Shown: positions 31,594 to 40,661 of the stretch, piece by piece
How positions within the stretch are numbered: position 1 is the first letter of the stretch
Layout of the letters: every line of letters begins with the position of its first letter
Source: Microcaldota archaeon
GTDB taxonomy: Archaea > Micrarchaeota > Micrarchaeia > Norongarragalinales > SBBD01
Reading direction: 5' to 3'
NCBI GenBank assembly: GCA_018819225.1
Contig: JAHJQN010000007.1
Coordinates: 62,001 to 126,000, forward strand
Length of the DNA: 64,000 nt
Position numbers and translations under genes: made by a program
Notes under the pieces: model-generated
Databases searched by the model: none
Seen by the model: the letters and a program-made list of their open reading frames with translations, nothing else
Told to the model about the DNA's origin: nothing

Positions 31594-32901
31594 ATGGATT
31601 TAGGTGCCGGTGTTCGAAAGGCGCTCGCGAAAATTACGGGCGCCACGCTCGTGGACGAGAAAGCGATTCAAGCACTCGTCAAGGAGCTGCAGCGCGTCCT
31701 CATCTCCAACGATGTCAATGTCCAACTCGTATTCGAGCTCACGAAACGCATTCAGGACCGTGCTTTCAAAGAAAAGAAGGCGCAATCACTTAATTTGCGC
31801 GAGCACATCGTCAAAATCGTTTACGACGAGCTCGTCGCTATCCTCGGCGAATCCTACGAGCCTCCGATCAAAAAACAACGCATTATGATGATCGGCTTGT
31901 TCGGCAGCGGAAAAACCACGAGTATCGCCAAACTCGCCAAATTCTATCAAAGCAAGGGCTTGAAAGTCTGCGCGATTGCCTGCGATATCCACCGTCCTGC
32001 CGCCATCGAGCAACTCCAACAAATCACGGAACAAGTGCATTGCGGATTTTACGGCGAGAAAGGAAAAAGTGCGGAAGAGATCGCGGCCGAAAGTCGCATT
32101 CTCGAGAAAAAATACGACGTACTCATTCTGGATACGGCGGGGCGGAGCGCGTTCGATCCCGACCTCGCCTCCGAACTCAAGAATCTTTCCAGCATATTCG
32201 AACCTCAAGAAACCTATCTAGTGGTTTCCGCGGACTTGGGGCAAGTGGCCGGAAAACAAGCCGACCAATTCCGTAAAGCCGTTGGCATCACCGGCGTCAT
32301 CATCACGAAAATGGACGGCAGCGGAAAAGGGGGAGGCGCGCTTTCGGCGGTTCACGCCAGCCGAGCCAAAATCGCATTCATTACACTCGGTGAAAAACCC
32401 GACGCTCTCGAATCTTTCGACGCGAAAAAATTCGTTTCCCGGCTTGTGGGTTTCCCGGACTTACCGACCTTGCTCGAGAAAGTGCAAGAGATTTCCGACG
32501 AAGAAGCGATGCAGCGCGTCATGGAGGAAGGCAAACTCGACTATGGCACGTTCTTATCCCAACTCCGCAGCATGAAGAAAATGGGGCCCATGAAACAAAT
32601 TCTTCAAATGCTGGGCATGTACGACGTCCCCGAAGAACTCGTGGGTAAGAGCGAGCAGAAACTCAAGCAATTCGAAGCCGCTGTTTTAAGCATGACTCCT
32701 TCCGAACGCACGAAACCCGATCTCATGAAGAACCGTTCGCGTCAAGAGCGCGTCGCGCAAGGCGCCGGCCTTTCATTATCCGATGTCCGCGAGCTCGTCA
32801 GCAACTTCGAGCGCATGAACAAGATGATGAAGGGATTGAAAGGCAACCGCGGCCTTTCCAAGAAATTCCAGCGCATGCTCCCGCAAGGATTTAAATTCTG
32901 A
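31594..32901 (+). CDS. srp54: Signal recognition particle GTPase SRP54/Ffh
   Basis: The 435-aa product has an N domain (about 1-85) and a G domain with GLFGSGKTTS at 101-110, DTAGR at 180-184 and TKMDG near 240. A methionine-rich M domain (MKKMGPMKQILQMLGM, RQERVAQGAGLS, MNKMMKGLKGN) binds SRP RNA and signal peptides. SRP54 targets ribosomes making membrane or secreted proteins to the Sec translocon. ATG 31594 was chosen; the open frame upstream runs through the tRNA-Pro gene and is not coding. Confidence 0.96.
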   Translation: MDLGAGVRKALAKITGATLVDEKAIQALVKELQRVLISNDVNVQLVFELTKRIQDRAFKEKKAQSLNLREHIVKIVYDELVAILGESYEPPIKKQRIMMIGLFGSGKTTSIAKLAKFYQSKGLKVCAIACDIHRPAAIEQLQQITEQVHCGFYGEKGKSAEEIAAESRILEKKYDVLILDTAGRSAFDPDLASELKNLSSIFEPQETYLVVSADLGQVAGKQADQFRKAVGITGVIITKMDGSGKGGGALSAVHASRAKIAFITLGEKPDALESFDAKKFVSRLVGFPDLPTLLEKVQEISDEEAMQRVMEEGKLDYGTFLSQLRSMKKMGPMKQILQMLGMYDVPEELVGKSEQKLKQFEAAVLSMTPSERTKPDLMKNRSRQERVAQGAGLSLSDVRELVSNFERMNKMMKGLKGNRGLSKKFQRMLPQGFKF

Positions 32902-33029
32902 GCATTCGGGTTCAGAGATTCGTCCGCTCACGTCTCTCCAAGCGCGTACACGGGAATAAGGTCGAACGATTTACGATCGCATGGACCGCGAAATACATCC
33001 GCCTAAACGTCACGCGTTTGAACTCTCTG

Positions 33030-33170
33030 TCAAGCGGGCATGAGTTGTTGAACGTAGGCGAGAACCATGAAGAGTACGACTATCCCAATGAAGCTGTCTT
33101 CCCACATGTTGCTCTTCAGCATCAGGTAACCGACGAGCAACGTCATCATAGCGGCATACGTTATTGGCAT
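33030..33170 (-). CDS. Small membrane protein, 46 aa
   Basis: ATG 33170 is preceded by AAGGCAGGG and, about 45 bp upstream, by TTAAATAG. The product has two hydrophobic helices (about 1-18 and 27-43: FIGIVVLFMVLAYV) joined by a short charged loop (LKSNMWEDS). It is antisense to the interval between srp54 and leuS, which otherwise holds nothing convincing. The hydrophobic pattern plus promoter and ribosome site support it; the family is unknown. Confidence 0.5.
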   Translation of the reverse strand: MPITYAAMMTLLVGYLMLKSNMWEDSFIGIVVLFMVLAYVQQLMPA

Positions 33171-33291
33171 GTGCCCTGCCTTCTAGTTTGGACTTCCTTC
33201 GAAATGCGGTTTTAACTATTTAATGCTTTTGTTTCCCGCTCCAATACCTTCTTTTTAAAGCATTGACTTGCCTATTCCTCGTGGTACGCGT

Positions 33292-36216
33292 ATGCCTGAC
33301 TCCATCGACTTCAAGTCCATTGAGCGGAAGTGGCAGGAGAAGTGGAGCGAAGCCCGGTGCTTCCAATCCAATATTCAAAAAGGGAAACAAAAGTTCTTCA
33401 TCACGTTTCCCTATCCTTATGTAAACGGCGCGCCGCACGTTGGTCATAGTTACTCGTGTTTTCGCGCAGACGTGTACGCGCGCTTCAAGCGCATGCAAGG
33501 CTTCAACGTATTATTTCCTCAAGGCTTTCACGCCACCGGAGAACCCATTCTCGGTGCAGTGGAACGATTGCGCAAAGGCGACGAAAAACAAATCAAGAGC
33601 TTCAAGGATTATGGAGTTACGGATGCTCAGCTTGAAGAATTCAAGAAAGGACCGGAACAAGTCGCGCGTTATTGGATGCAGCGCTGGCGCGATGATTTAA
33701 CTCTATCGGGCATTTCCATCGACTGGCGCCGCTCGTTCATCACTACCGACTTAACGCCCACGTACTCTCGCTTCATTGCGTGGCAATACCGTTCGTTAAA
33801 GAAAAAAGGTTACATCGTTCAAGGCACGCATCCCGTGGTTTATTGCCCTCACGACGATTCGCCTACTGGCGATCACGATCGCTTGGTGGGTGAAGGCGAA
33901 AGCCCCATCGAGTATACGATCCTCAAGTTTTCGATGCCGTTTGAAAACGAGTCCCTGATTCTTCCCGCGGCTACGTTACGTCCCGAAACCATTTACGGTG
34001 TCACGAACATCTGGCTCCACCCCAAAACCCCGTACGTTCGCGCGAAGGTGGATGGAGAGCTTTGGCTGCTTTCCGAACCCGCTGTACGCAAACTTTCCGA
34101 TCAAGGAAAAAAAGTGAAACGGATTGGCCCCCTTGATTTATCCACGCTCTTCGGAAAAACATGCATCAATCCCGTCACGAACGAGGACGTCTTGATCCTT
34201 CCCGCTTCCTTTGTTTCCAGTGAGAATGCGACCGGGGTTGTGATGAGCGTGCCCGGCCACGCACCCTTCGACTACGTGGCGCTCCGTGATCTAAAACGAA
34301 AAATTGAAAAATCAACCACGAACTCCTTGGCGCTCGAAGGAATCGAATTTCCTCGCACCATTCTGAAACAAATTCTCGAAATCCACCCGTTGGGTCTCAT
34401 TTCCGTTAAAGGGTACGGAGAATTTCCCGCGAAAGACGCGGTTGAAAAACTCAAAATTTATTCGCAGGATGAACGGATTAAGCTGGACAAGGCCACTTCC
34501 GAGGTCTACAAACACGAATTTCATCAAGGTCAACTGTCCAAGCGCTGCGGAAAATATGCGGGATTAACGGTTTCCTCTTGCAAAGAAGAACTCGTTGCGG
34601 ATTTCAAGGGCAGACAACTCGCGTCCAACATCTGGGAGATTACCGACGAGGTCATATGTCGCTGCACCACGAAATGTCACGTTAAAATTCTGGAAAACCA
34701 GTGGTTTCTCAAGTTTTCCGATGCGGATTGGAAGCAACAAGTGCACTCGCATTTGAAGCACATGCGTATTTTTCCCGAGGATGCCCGCATCCAGTTTACG
34801 AATACGATTGACTGGCTTCAGAATAAAGCATGCGCGCGAAAAAGCGGATTAGGCACAAAACTTCCTTGGGATAACCAATGGATCGTGGAAACGCTAAGCG
34901 ACTCCACGATTTACATGGCCTACTATACTCTTTCCCGCATCGTCAACGAACACCACTTAACCGCTGAACACTTTACCGATGAGGTATTCGATCACATATT
35001 CCTCGCCAAAAACACGCCGCAAGAGGCGCTCAAGAACTCAACACTTTCGCCCAAACTATTGGAAGAGCTCCGCAAGGAATTCGAGTACTTTTATCCCGTG
35101 GATGTACGCAGCAGCGGAAAAGATCTCTTACAAAACCACTTGACGTTCTTCCTCTTCCATCACGCGGCACTTTTCGATAGCCGACACTGGCCGCAAGGCA
35201 TTGCAGTTAATGGCTACGTCACCGTCGAAGGAGAAAAAATGAGTAAGAGCAAAGGCAATTTCATTCCCCTTCGAAATCTCTTGAACGAATACGGAACGGA
35301 TTTGACGCGTATCAATATGGTTGCTGCGGGCGAAGGATTGGATGACGCGGACTGGAAAACCGAAACCATAGCGCCCTTCCGCCGCCTCCTTGAATTCCTC
35401 TATTCCACCATTCAACATCCGCCGACCGGAGGCGATGGATACGGTCGCGAGGAAGAACTCCTTGAAAGCCGCTTGAATCGATGCAAGCGTGACTCCATGG
35501 AAGCGTACGATCGCTTTGAGTTCCGCACGGCATCTCAATGCGTCTTCTTCGAATCCTGCCATGCTCTACGGGCTTACTTGCGCCTTTCCTCTAAGGTAAA
35601 CGTCGGTCTGATGCGTCGCTCGTTAGAAGACATTGTGCGCATGATCGCTCCTCTCACTCCGCATATGGCTGAAGAGCTTTGGAGTATGCTCCAACACGAA
35701 GACTTCGCGGCATGCGCTTCCTATCCCTCGTTTAATAATGAAAAGATTCGCGAGGATCTCGAACAAGAAGAGAAAGTATTAACGGATGTCGCTTCCGATG
35801 TGGCTCGCATTCTCAAGCTCGCTAAAGTCAAGAAACCCCGGCTCGTTCGCTTGTTCACTGCTCCTCCGTGGAAACGTCGCTTGCTTCAAACGGCCATCAA
35901 TCGCGCGAAAGAAACGGGGTATTTTGATTACGCTTCTGTGTTGGCGGTCGCATTAAAAGACGAGGAACTCAAGCAACGCGTGCCGGAAGTGCAGGCTTAT
36001 ATCAAAACCCTTGCTAAGGCGGTCAACTATTACAAAACAAATCCCTTGCCAGAACTCGATGAAAGCCAATTGCTCGCGCAACAGAAAGACGTTCTGGAAC
36101 GCCTCCTTTCCTGCCCGGTTGAAGTCTGGGCAGCTGAAAACGTTCCCGCGGACAAGGATAAGGATGGTAAAGCCCGGCGCGCTTCTCCCTTCAAGCCCGC
36201 GATTTACGTGGAATGA
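33292..36216 (+). CDS. leuS: Leucyl-tRNA synthetase, archaeal type
   Basis: The 974-aa class I synthetase has the HIGH-type motif PHVGH at about 48-52, the CP1 editing domain, and KMSKS at about 648-652 (GEKMSKSKGN). An archaeal/eukaryal-type C-terminal anticodon-binding and extension region follows. It charges tRNA-Leu in translation. ATG 33292 (MPDSIDFKSIERKWQEKW) matches the conserved beginning; an in-frame start 24 bp upstream adds nothing recognisable. It is monocistronic. Confidence 0.96.
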   Translation: MPDSIDFKSIERKWQEKWSEARCFQSNIQKGKQKFFITFPYPYVNGAPHVGHSYSCFRADVYARFKRMQGFNVLFPQGFHATGEPILGAVERLRKGDEKQIKSFKDYGVTDAQLEEFKKGPEQVARYWMQRWRDDLTLSGISIDWRRSFITTDLTPTYSRFIAWQYRSLKKKGYIVQGTHPVVYCPHDDSPTGDHDRLVGEGESPIEYTILKFSMPFENESLILPAATLRPETIYGVTNIWLHPKTPYVRAKVDGELWLLSEPAVRKLSDQGKKVKRIGPLDLSTLFGKTCINPVTNEDVLILPASFVSSENATGVVMSVPGHAPFDYVALRDLKRKIEKSTTNSLALEGIEFPRTILKQILEIHPLGLISVKGYGEFPAKDAVEKLKIYSQDERIKLDKATSEVYKHEFHQGQLSKRCGKYAGLTVSSCKEELVADFKGRQLASNIWEITDEVICRCTTKCHVKILENQWFLKFSDADWKQQVHSHLKHMRIFPEDARIQFTNTIDWLQNKACARKSGLGTKLPWDNQWIVETLSDSTIYMAYYTLSRIVNEHHLTAEHFTDEVFDHIFLAKNTPQEALKNSTLSPKLLEELRKEFEYFYPVDVRSSGKDLLQNHLTFFLFHHAALFDSRHWPQGIAVNGYVTVEGEKMSKSKGNFIPLRNLLNEYGTDLTRINMVAAGEGLDDADWKTETIAPFRRLLEFLYSTIQHPPTGGDGYGREEELLESRLNRCKRDSMEAYDRFEFRTASQCVFFESCHALRAYLRLSSKVNVGLMRRSLEDIVRMIAPLTPHMAEELWSMLQHEDFAACASYPSFNNEKIREDLEQEEKVLTDVASDVARILKLAKVKKPRLVRLFTAPPWKRRLLQTAINRAKETGYFDYASVLAVALKDEELKQRVPEVQAYIKTLAKAVNYYKTNPLPELDESQLLAQQKDVLERLLSCPVEVWAAENVPADKDKDGKARRASPFKPAIYVE

Positions 36217-36226
36217 CGTTCTATCT

Positions 36227-36344
36227 CGTCAATAGGTGTCCGATAGATTTATCTATTCGACTCGCATTACCTTTACTATTTTTTTGAAATATTTTTACTC
36301 CATAAACAATCGGTGTTATAAGACGCGTCAATAGGGGATGTCCG
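36227..36344 (+). promoter_or_regulatory. Direct repeat upstream of the alpha-glucan island
   Basis: CGTCAATAGGTGTCCG at 36227-36242 and CGTCAATAGGGGATGTCCG at 36326-36344 are near-identical copies (the second with a 3-nt insertion), 99 bp apart. They flank an AT-rich stretch in the promoter region of the first glucan gene (TTG 36386, SD GGAGGT). They could be operator half-sites; nothing else supports this. Confidence 0.35.
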
Positions 36345-36385
36345 GTTCTCATTTTATGCCAGCGCGTTAAGGAGGTAGATGCAGG

Positions 36386-37597
36386 TTGCGAGTTGCGATG
36401 CTAGGCTGGGAGTTTCCTCCGTTCATTAGTGGGGGCCTAGGCGTCCACTGTTTCGAACTGACGCGAGCACTCGCTGAATCGGGCGTTCACATCGATTTTT
36501 TCATGCCTCAAATGAGTCATCGAATCACCGCACTTTCCTCTGGAATTCGAATCATTCCCGTTCCCCGTTCGATCGTCTCTCAACGGGTTCCCGGGCCGTA
36601 CGGTATGGTGTACGTTCAAACAGCTGCCCGTGGAACGTTTACTGACGCGGTATACGGGTCCGATTTTTTTGGAGCAGTATACGCATATAATCAAGCATGC
36701 GTCCAGCGCGTTATGGAGGAACACGCGCGTTCTCCTTACGATCTCATTCACGCTCACGACTGGATCACGTCCACCGCTGCTTTACGGGTCAAGACCCAGT
36801 CCGGCGTCCCCCTCGTAGCCACGATTCACAGCACGGAGCAGGACCGCACGGCTGGTTTGGGGGCGAATACCTGGATTGAAGCGCAGGAATCCGCGCTGGT
36901 TCGTGGAGCAGACGCCGTTATCACCGTCAGCAAACGCTCGAAGGCGTTGCTCGTCCAAGCGTTCGGAGTTTCCCCTGATCGCGTATTCGCCATATACAAC
37001 GGAGTCGATGCTCGCCGGTTTTCACGTTCGTTGCCGATTTTCCGAAATCCAGACGAACACATCGTGTTGTTTCACGGTCGTCTGAGCGTTCAAAAAGGGC
37101 CGTTGTTTTTCATTCGCGCCGCCAAACGAGTGATTGAACACATGCCTAACGTCCGGTTCGTCATCTCCGGCACCGGCGACTTATTGCCGGAACTCGTTTC
37201 GGAAGCACTTCAATTGGGCATTACGGACCGCATCACATTTGCCGGTTACGTTCCCGACGAGTTTCTTCCCGCATTATACGCATCCGCCGACGTATTCGTT
37301 CTTCCTTCAGTCTCCGAACCGTTCGGTATTACGACGCTGGAAGCCATGTCTGCTGGCACGCCCGCTATCATTTCGCGTTCCACGGGTGTCGGCGAAGCCC
37401 TCCACTATTGTTTATCCGCGGATTTCTGGGACACGGAGGCATTCGCGAACAAGATTTTGGGCGTGCTCTCTTATGCGCCCCTTCACAATCTGCTTCGGGA
37501 AGGCTCCCGTCAGGAAGCATCGACATTTACTTGGAAACTGGCCGCAGAGCAAACGATTCACGTTTACGAACATGCGTTAAAGAGGCGTCTAACATGA
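36386..37597 (+). CDS. GT-B glycosyltransferase (GT4 / archaeal glycogen synthase-like)
   Basis: The 403-aa product begins MLGWEFPPFISGGLGVHCFELT (GT-B donor/acceptor loop with GGLG). It has a HAHDW motif at about 131-135, and a C-terminal Rossmann domain with KGP, GTGDLLPELV, FAGYVPDEF and the E-x7-E nucleotide-sugar motif in PSVSEPFGITTLEAMSAG. It probably adds glucose from a nucleotide sugar to alpha-glucan. The start is TTG 36386, 9 nt after a strong GGAGGT; ATG 36398 would cut the first strand. It overlaps the GH57 gene by 4 nt (ATGA). Confidence 0.85.
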   Translation: MRVAMLGWEFPPFISGGLGVHCFELTRALAESGVHIDFFMPQMSHRITALSSGIRIIPVPRSIVSQRVPGPYGMVYVQTAARGTFTDAVYGSDFFGAVYAYNQACVQRVMEEHARSPYDLIHAHDWITSTAALRVKTQSGVPLVATIHSTEQDRTAGLGANTWIEAQESALVRGADAVITVSKRSKALLVQAFGVSPDRVFAIYNGVDARRFSRSLPIFRNPDEHIVLFHGRLSVQKGPLFFIRAAKRVIEHMPNVRFVISGTGDLLPELVSEALQLGITDRITFAGYVPDEFLPALYASADVFVLPSVSEPFGITTLEAMSAGTPAIISRSTGVGEALHYCLSADFWDTEAFANKILGVLSYAPLHNLLREGSRQEASTFTWKLAAEQTIHVYEHALKRRLT

Positions 37598-38832
37598 CGT
37601 CGGTTTGCCTTTATTTCCACGTTCACCAGCCACGCCGCACGCGACCGTTCACTTTCTTCTCCATCGGACCCCAGTCCGAGCAGGACCTCGGGCAATATTT
37701 CGACGATACCTTGAATCGCCATTATTTTGAGAAAGCGACGCGACAATGTTATTTACCCGCGAACGCCATCCTCCTCAACCTGTTGGAAAGCCATCCTGAA
37801 TTCAAAATAAGCTTCAGCATTACGGGCACGTTTCTTGACCAATGCCGCCGTTTTTCCCCCGACGTATTCGAGTCGTTCCAGCAACTGGTTTCCACGGGAC
37901 GCGTCGACGTACTAGGCGAAACCCATTATCATTCCCTGGCCAGCCTATACGCTTCCCCCGAAGAATTCTTCCGCCAAGTCCGGCTTCACGAATACGCGCT
38001 CAAGGACGCATTCGGAAAAACGCCGCGCGTGTTCCGCAATACGGAAGTCATTTACAACAACCGCATATCCTTCCTAGCGGAAAGCCGCGGCTATCGCGCG
38101 ATTCTCGCCGAAGGCATCGAACGCGTTCTCGGAAACCGTTCGCCCAATTACGTCTATTCGCCTCCCCAACCCGCCCGAATCAAATTGTTCTTACGCAATT
38201 ACCGTCTCTCCGACGATATCGGCTACCGATTTGCATCTCGAAGTTGGAATGAATGGCCGTTGACCGCAGAAAAATACGCTTCGTGGCTCTCCCAATCCGT
38301 TGGAGACACGCTCAATCTATTTATGGACTATGAAACGTTCGGGGAACATCATTGGAAGGATTCCGGAATCCTCTCTTTCCTACAACACTTGCCTCCCGCT
38401 ATATTGCAACACCCTCACATGCAATTCGCGACGTGCAGCGACGTCGCACGTCTTCCTTCCAAGGGGGAAATCGATTGTCATGACGCGATCTCTTGGGCCG
38501 ACCTCGAGCGCGATACGTCGGCGTGGCTCGGGAACCCGCTTCAACAGGCCTGCTTCCACGAACTCGAATCGTTAGCCCCCCACGTTTCCCGCTTGCACAA
38601 TCCGGCCGTGGAAAACGCGTACGGTCTTCTGCAGACTTCCGACCATTTGTACTATCTTTGCACGAAGAGCTGGGCCGACGGAGACGTCCATAAGTATTTT
38701 TCTCCTTACAAAGACGCCACTCCCTTCGACAACTTTATTTCTTACATGAATACGATTCAACACTTTAAGCGGTTCGTGAACCGACTGAACTCCAACGGTC
38801 CCGTTCCCGAATCGAATCCGTTATCCGGGTGA
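37594..38832 (+). CDS. GH57 alpha-glucan-active glycoside hydrolase (alpha-amylase-like)
   Basis: The 412-aa product has GH57 signatures: FHVHQPRR at 8-15, the catalytic nucleophile E109 in VLGETHYHSLA, and the acid/base D245 in LFMDYETFGEHHW. Family members cleave or transfer alpha-1,4-glucan chains. Its size and position between two synthase-like GT genes favour an intracellular amylase or glucanotransferase rather than the larger GH57 branching enzyme. There is no signal peptide. It is translated with the GT gene through an ATGA overlap. Confidence 0.9.
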   Translation: MTSVCLYFHVHQPRRTRPFTFFSIGPQSEQDLGQYFDDTLNRHYFEKATRQCYLPANAILLNLLESHPEFKISFSITGTFLDQCRRFSPDVFESFQQLVSTGRVDVLGETHYHSLASLYASPEEFFRQVRLHEYALKDAFGKTPRVFRNTEVIYNNRISFLAESRGYRAILAEGIERVLGNRSPNYVYSPPQPARIKLFLRNYRLSDDIGYRFASRSWNEWPLTAEKYASWLSQSVGDTLNLFMDYETFGEHHWKDSGILSFLQHLPPAILQHPHMQFATCSDVARLPSKGEIDCHDAISWADLERDTSAWLGNPLQQACFHELESLAPHVSRLHNPAVENAYGLLQTSDHLYYLCTKSWADGDVHKYFSPYKDATPFDNFISYMNTIQHFKRFVNRLNSNGPVPESNPLSG

Positions 38833-38841
38833 AACCATACC

Positions 38842-40380
38842 ATGAACCGCGTATTATTTGCCGTTACCGAACTCCAGAAACCCGTCGGAGGACTCCATCG
38901 GTTTACGACGGAGTTGATTCCGGAATGGAGTGCTGCCTTGAAAGACGGAAAAACATTGTACGCTCCACTCCCGGTTTCCATGAAACTCCCAAGCGTTCCT
39001 AATGACGATCTCGTTCTTAGCAAGGAGTTTGCGGACTTCAATGCCCAGCAGCCGCACGTCAAAGTGTTTGAAGGCACGCGAGCTGGCACAACCGCCTATT
39101 TTCTCGAATCGAAATTTCCTCAAACGGATATGGATGCGTTTTACCGTATGCTTTGGGACGAATTCCGCATTCCCTCCCATCAGTCTTCTCACGACTCGTT
39201 TTATGCCGACCTAGCCCAATACTGGAAGGCGCTTCCGTTGTTCGCAGAGCATGCCATCCGCAGAAAAAAGTGGCGCATTGCCTTGTTTGACGCGCAAGAC
39301 TGGCTTGCCTTTCCCGCAGGCTTTTTATGCCGAAAACATTTGGGGATCCCTCTGCACTGCCGTTTTCATTCCGGCGAATTCGGGCGCTCGTTAGGCCAAC
39401 CGGACCTGCAAGCCGCCCCAGTATGGATCGAGGCCGTCGCGCTTCAAGAAGCGGACGCGATCTCCGGCGTATCTGCAAGGGAAGCGCAGTTCGAGATCTA
39501 CCGGTTGTTACCCTATAAACGAAAACTCCGTGCCATGCTTTCCGAATCCCGCGGACACGTTTGGACGCGCAAACAAGAAGATAAAGAAGAGGCCTACGAA
39601 TATTTCCTCTTATTCGAATCCGAGGATGGCATGACCATTCTTACCCAACACGTGCTCGGCATCCCAAACGGCATTCTCCTCGATGATTGGAAAAAAGTGC
39701 CTGCACGCGACATTCAGTCCGGGAAATCATTATACCGAAAACTTCTTCCGAATGCCGCTCACTATGTTTTCTTCATTGGCCGAGCGGACTGGCGCAAGGG
39801 AATCGATGCCTTGCTTCGCGCCATCTCATTCCTTAACCGGGAAGACATTCATGCCGGACTCATGGTTTCCAGCCGCATGGATCCCGAAACGCGCGCCAAT
39901 TATTCGCGCCTCGCGCATTCCCTCGGTATCACGGATCGCGTCTGCTTCTACAACGAATGGTTGTCGGAGCCCCAGAAGAAATCCTTGTTCTGTGCCGCCG
40001 ATGTGATTGCGCTCCCTTCCCTATACGAGCCGTTCGGACTCGTCACGCTGGAAGGCCTGGCCGCGGATTTGGCGTGTGAAAAAAATAAGGTTCGCGGTCC
40101 CGTGGTCGTCACCAGCGATACCGGCGGCATGTCCGGAATCATTCGGAACGGCGTGAACGGTTTCAAGGTTCCCGTAGAGGAAGACCGTTTCGACCTGCAA
40201 CCCGAGCTCCTATCCAAGATTCTCAAGCTTTCTTTGTCCGACAAACGCTTGAAAGCCCGCATGTCCAAAGGCGGCGCGGCCCGCGTGCAAAACCCTTGTT
40301 TCAGCTGGAAGCACATCGTTCCCCTCATTTTTTCGGCGTACGACCACGCTGTTGAAAACCACGCGCTTGAAAACCGGTGA
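38842..40380 (+). CDS. Glycogen/starch synthase-like glycosyltransferase (GT5/GT3-like)
   Basis: The 512-aa GT-B protein begins MNRVLFAVTELQKPVGGLHRF (the GGL loop of synthases). It has a central DAQDWLAFPAGFL and HCRFHSGEFGR and a C-terminal domain with GRADWRKGIDALLRA and PSLYEPFGLVTLEGLAADLA containing the E-x7-E motif. These are traits of glycogen synthases using UDP- or ADP-glucose. It starts 9 bp after the GH57 gene. Together with the upstream GT it gives this cell two different elongating enzymes. Confidence 0.82.
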   Translation: MNRVLFAVTELQKPVGGLHRFTTELIPEWSAALKDGKTLYAPLPVSMKLPSVPNDDLVLSKEFADFNAQQPHVKVFEGTRAGTTAYFLESKFPQTDMDAFYRMLWDEFRIPSHQSSHDSFYADLAQYWKALPLFAEHAIRRKKWRIALFDAQDWLAFPAGFLCRKHLGIPLHCRFHSGEFGRSLGQPDLQAAPVWIEAVALQEADAISGVSAREAQFEIYRLLPYKRKLRAMLSESRGHVWTRKQEDKEEAYEYFLLFESEDGMTILTQHVLGIPNGILLDDWKKVPARDIQSGKSLYRKLLPNAAHYVFFIGRADWRKGIDALLRAISFLNREDIHAGLMVSSRMDPETRANYSRLAHSLGITDRVCFYNEWLSEPQKKSLFCAADVIALPSLYEPFGLVTLEGLAADLACEKNKVRGPVVVTSDTGGMSGIIRNGVNGFKVPVEEDRFDLQPELLSKILKLSLSDKRLKARMSKGGAARVQNPCFSWKHIVPLIFSAYDHAVENHALENR

Positions 40381-40447
40381 ACGATGCATGCCCGATTCAT
40401 TAATAATAACGCCTTCGAATTTTATTCGGGGCGAAAGGTGATAAACT

Positions 40448-40660
40448 ATGGTGAATACCGACGAGTATTTCGGTATGAGGGCCGGCACCGTCTGGCAAGC
40501 GTTGTGTGAGGAAGGCCCCATGACCGCGGCGCAACTGAAGCGCAAAACGAAGCTCAACGACAAGGAGCTTTTTTCAGGCGTAAGCTGGCTGGCATGCGAA
40601 CGAAAAGTCAACGTAGAGGGCGAAACGCCTTCCGAGTTCGTCATCAGCCTCAGGGAGTGA
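40448..40660 (+). CDS. Winged helix-turn-helix protein, DUF2582-like
   Basis: The 70-aa protein matches the small winged-helix family with the pattern G.vW..L...GP.t..qLk..t.L.dkel..gv.WLA.E.Kv: here RAGTVWQALCEEGPMTAAQLKRKTKLNDKELFSGVSWLACERKVNVEGE. This form usually appears as a stand-alone domain in archaea and bacteria; its DNA target is unknown. AAAGGTG lies 5-6 nt before ATG 40448 and AATAATAA about 40 bp upstream. It lies inside the glucan island and its stop is 1 bp before the next start, so it may regulate the island. Confidence 0.75.
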   Translation: MVNTDEYFGMRAGTVWQALCEEGPMTAAQLKRKTKLNDKELFSGVSWLACERKVNVEGETPSEFVISLRE

Positions 40661-40661
40661 A

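Noticed and set aside
33018..33215. 65-codon plus-strand frame between srp54 and leuS
   Set aside because: Its composition is random-like, whereas the opposite strand encodes a convincing two-helix protein.
36227..36344. Terminal repeats of an insertion sequence
   Set aside because: Only 99 bp lie between the copies, they are direct rather than inverted, and there is no transposase.
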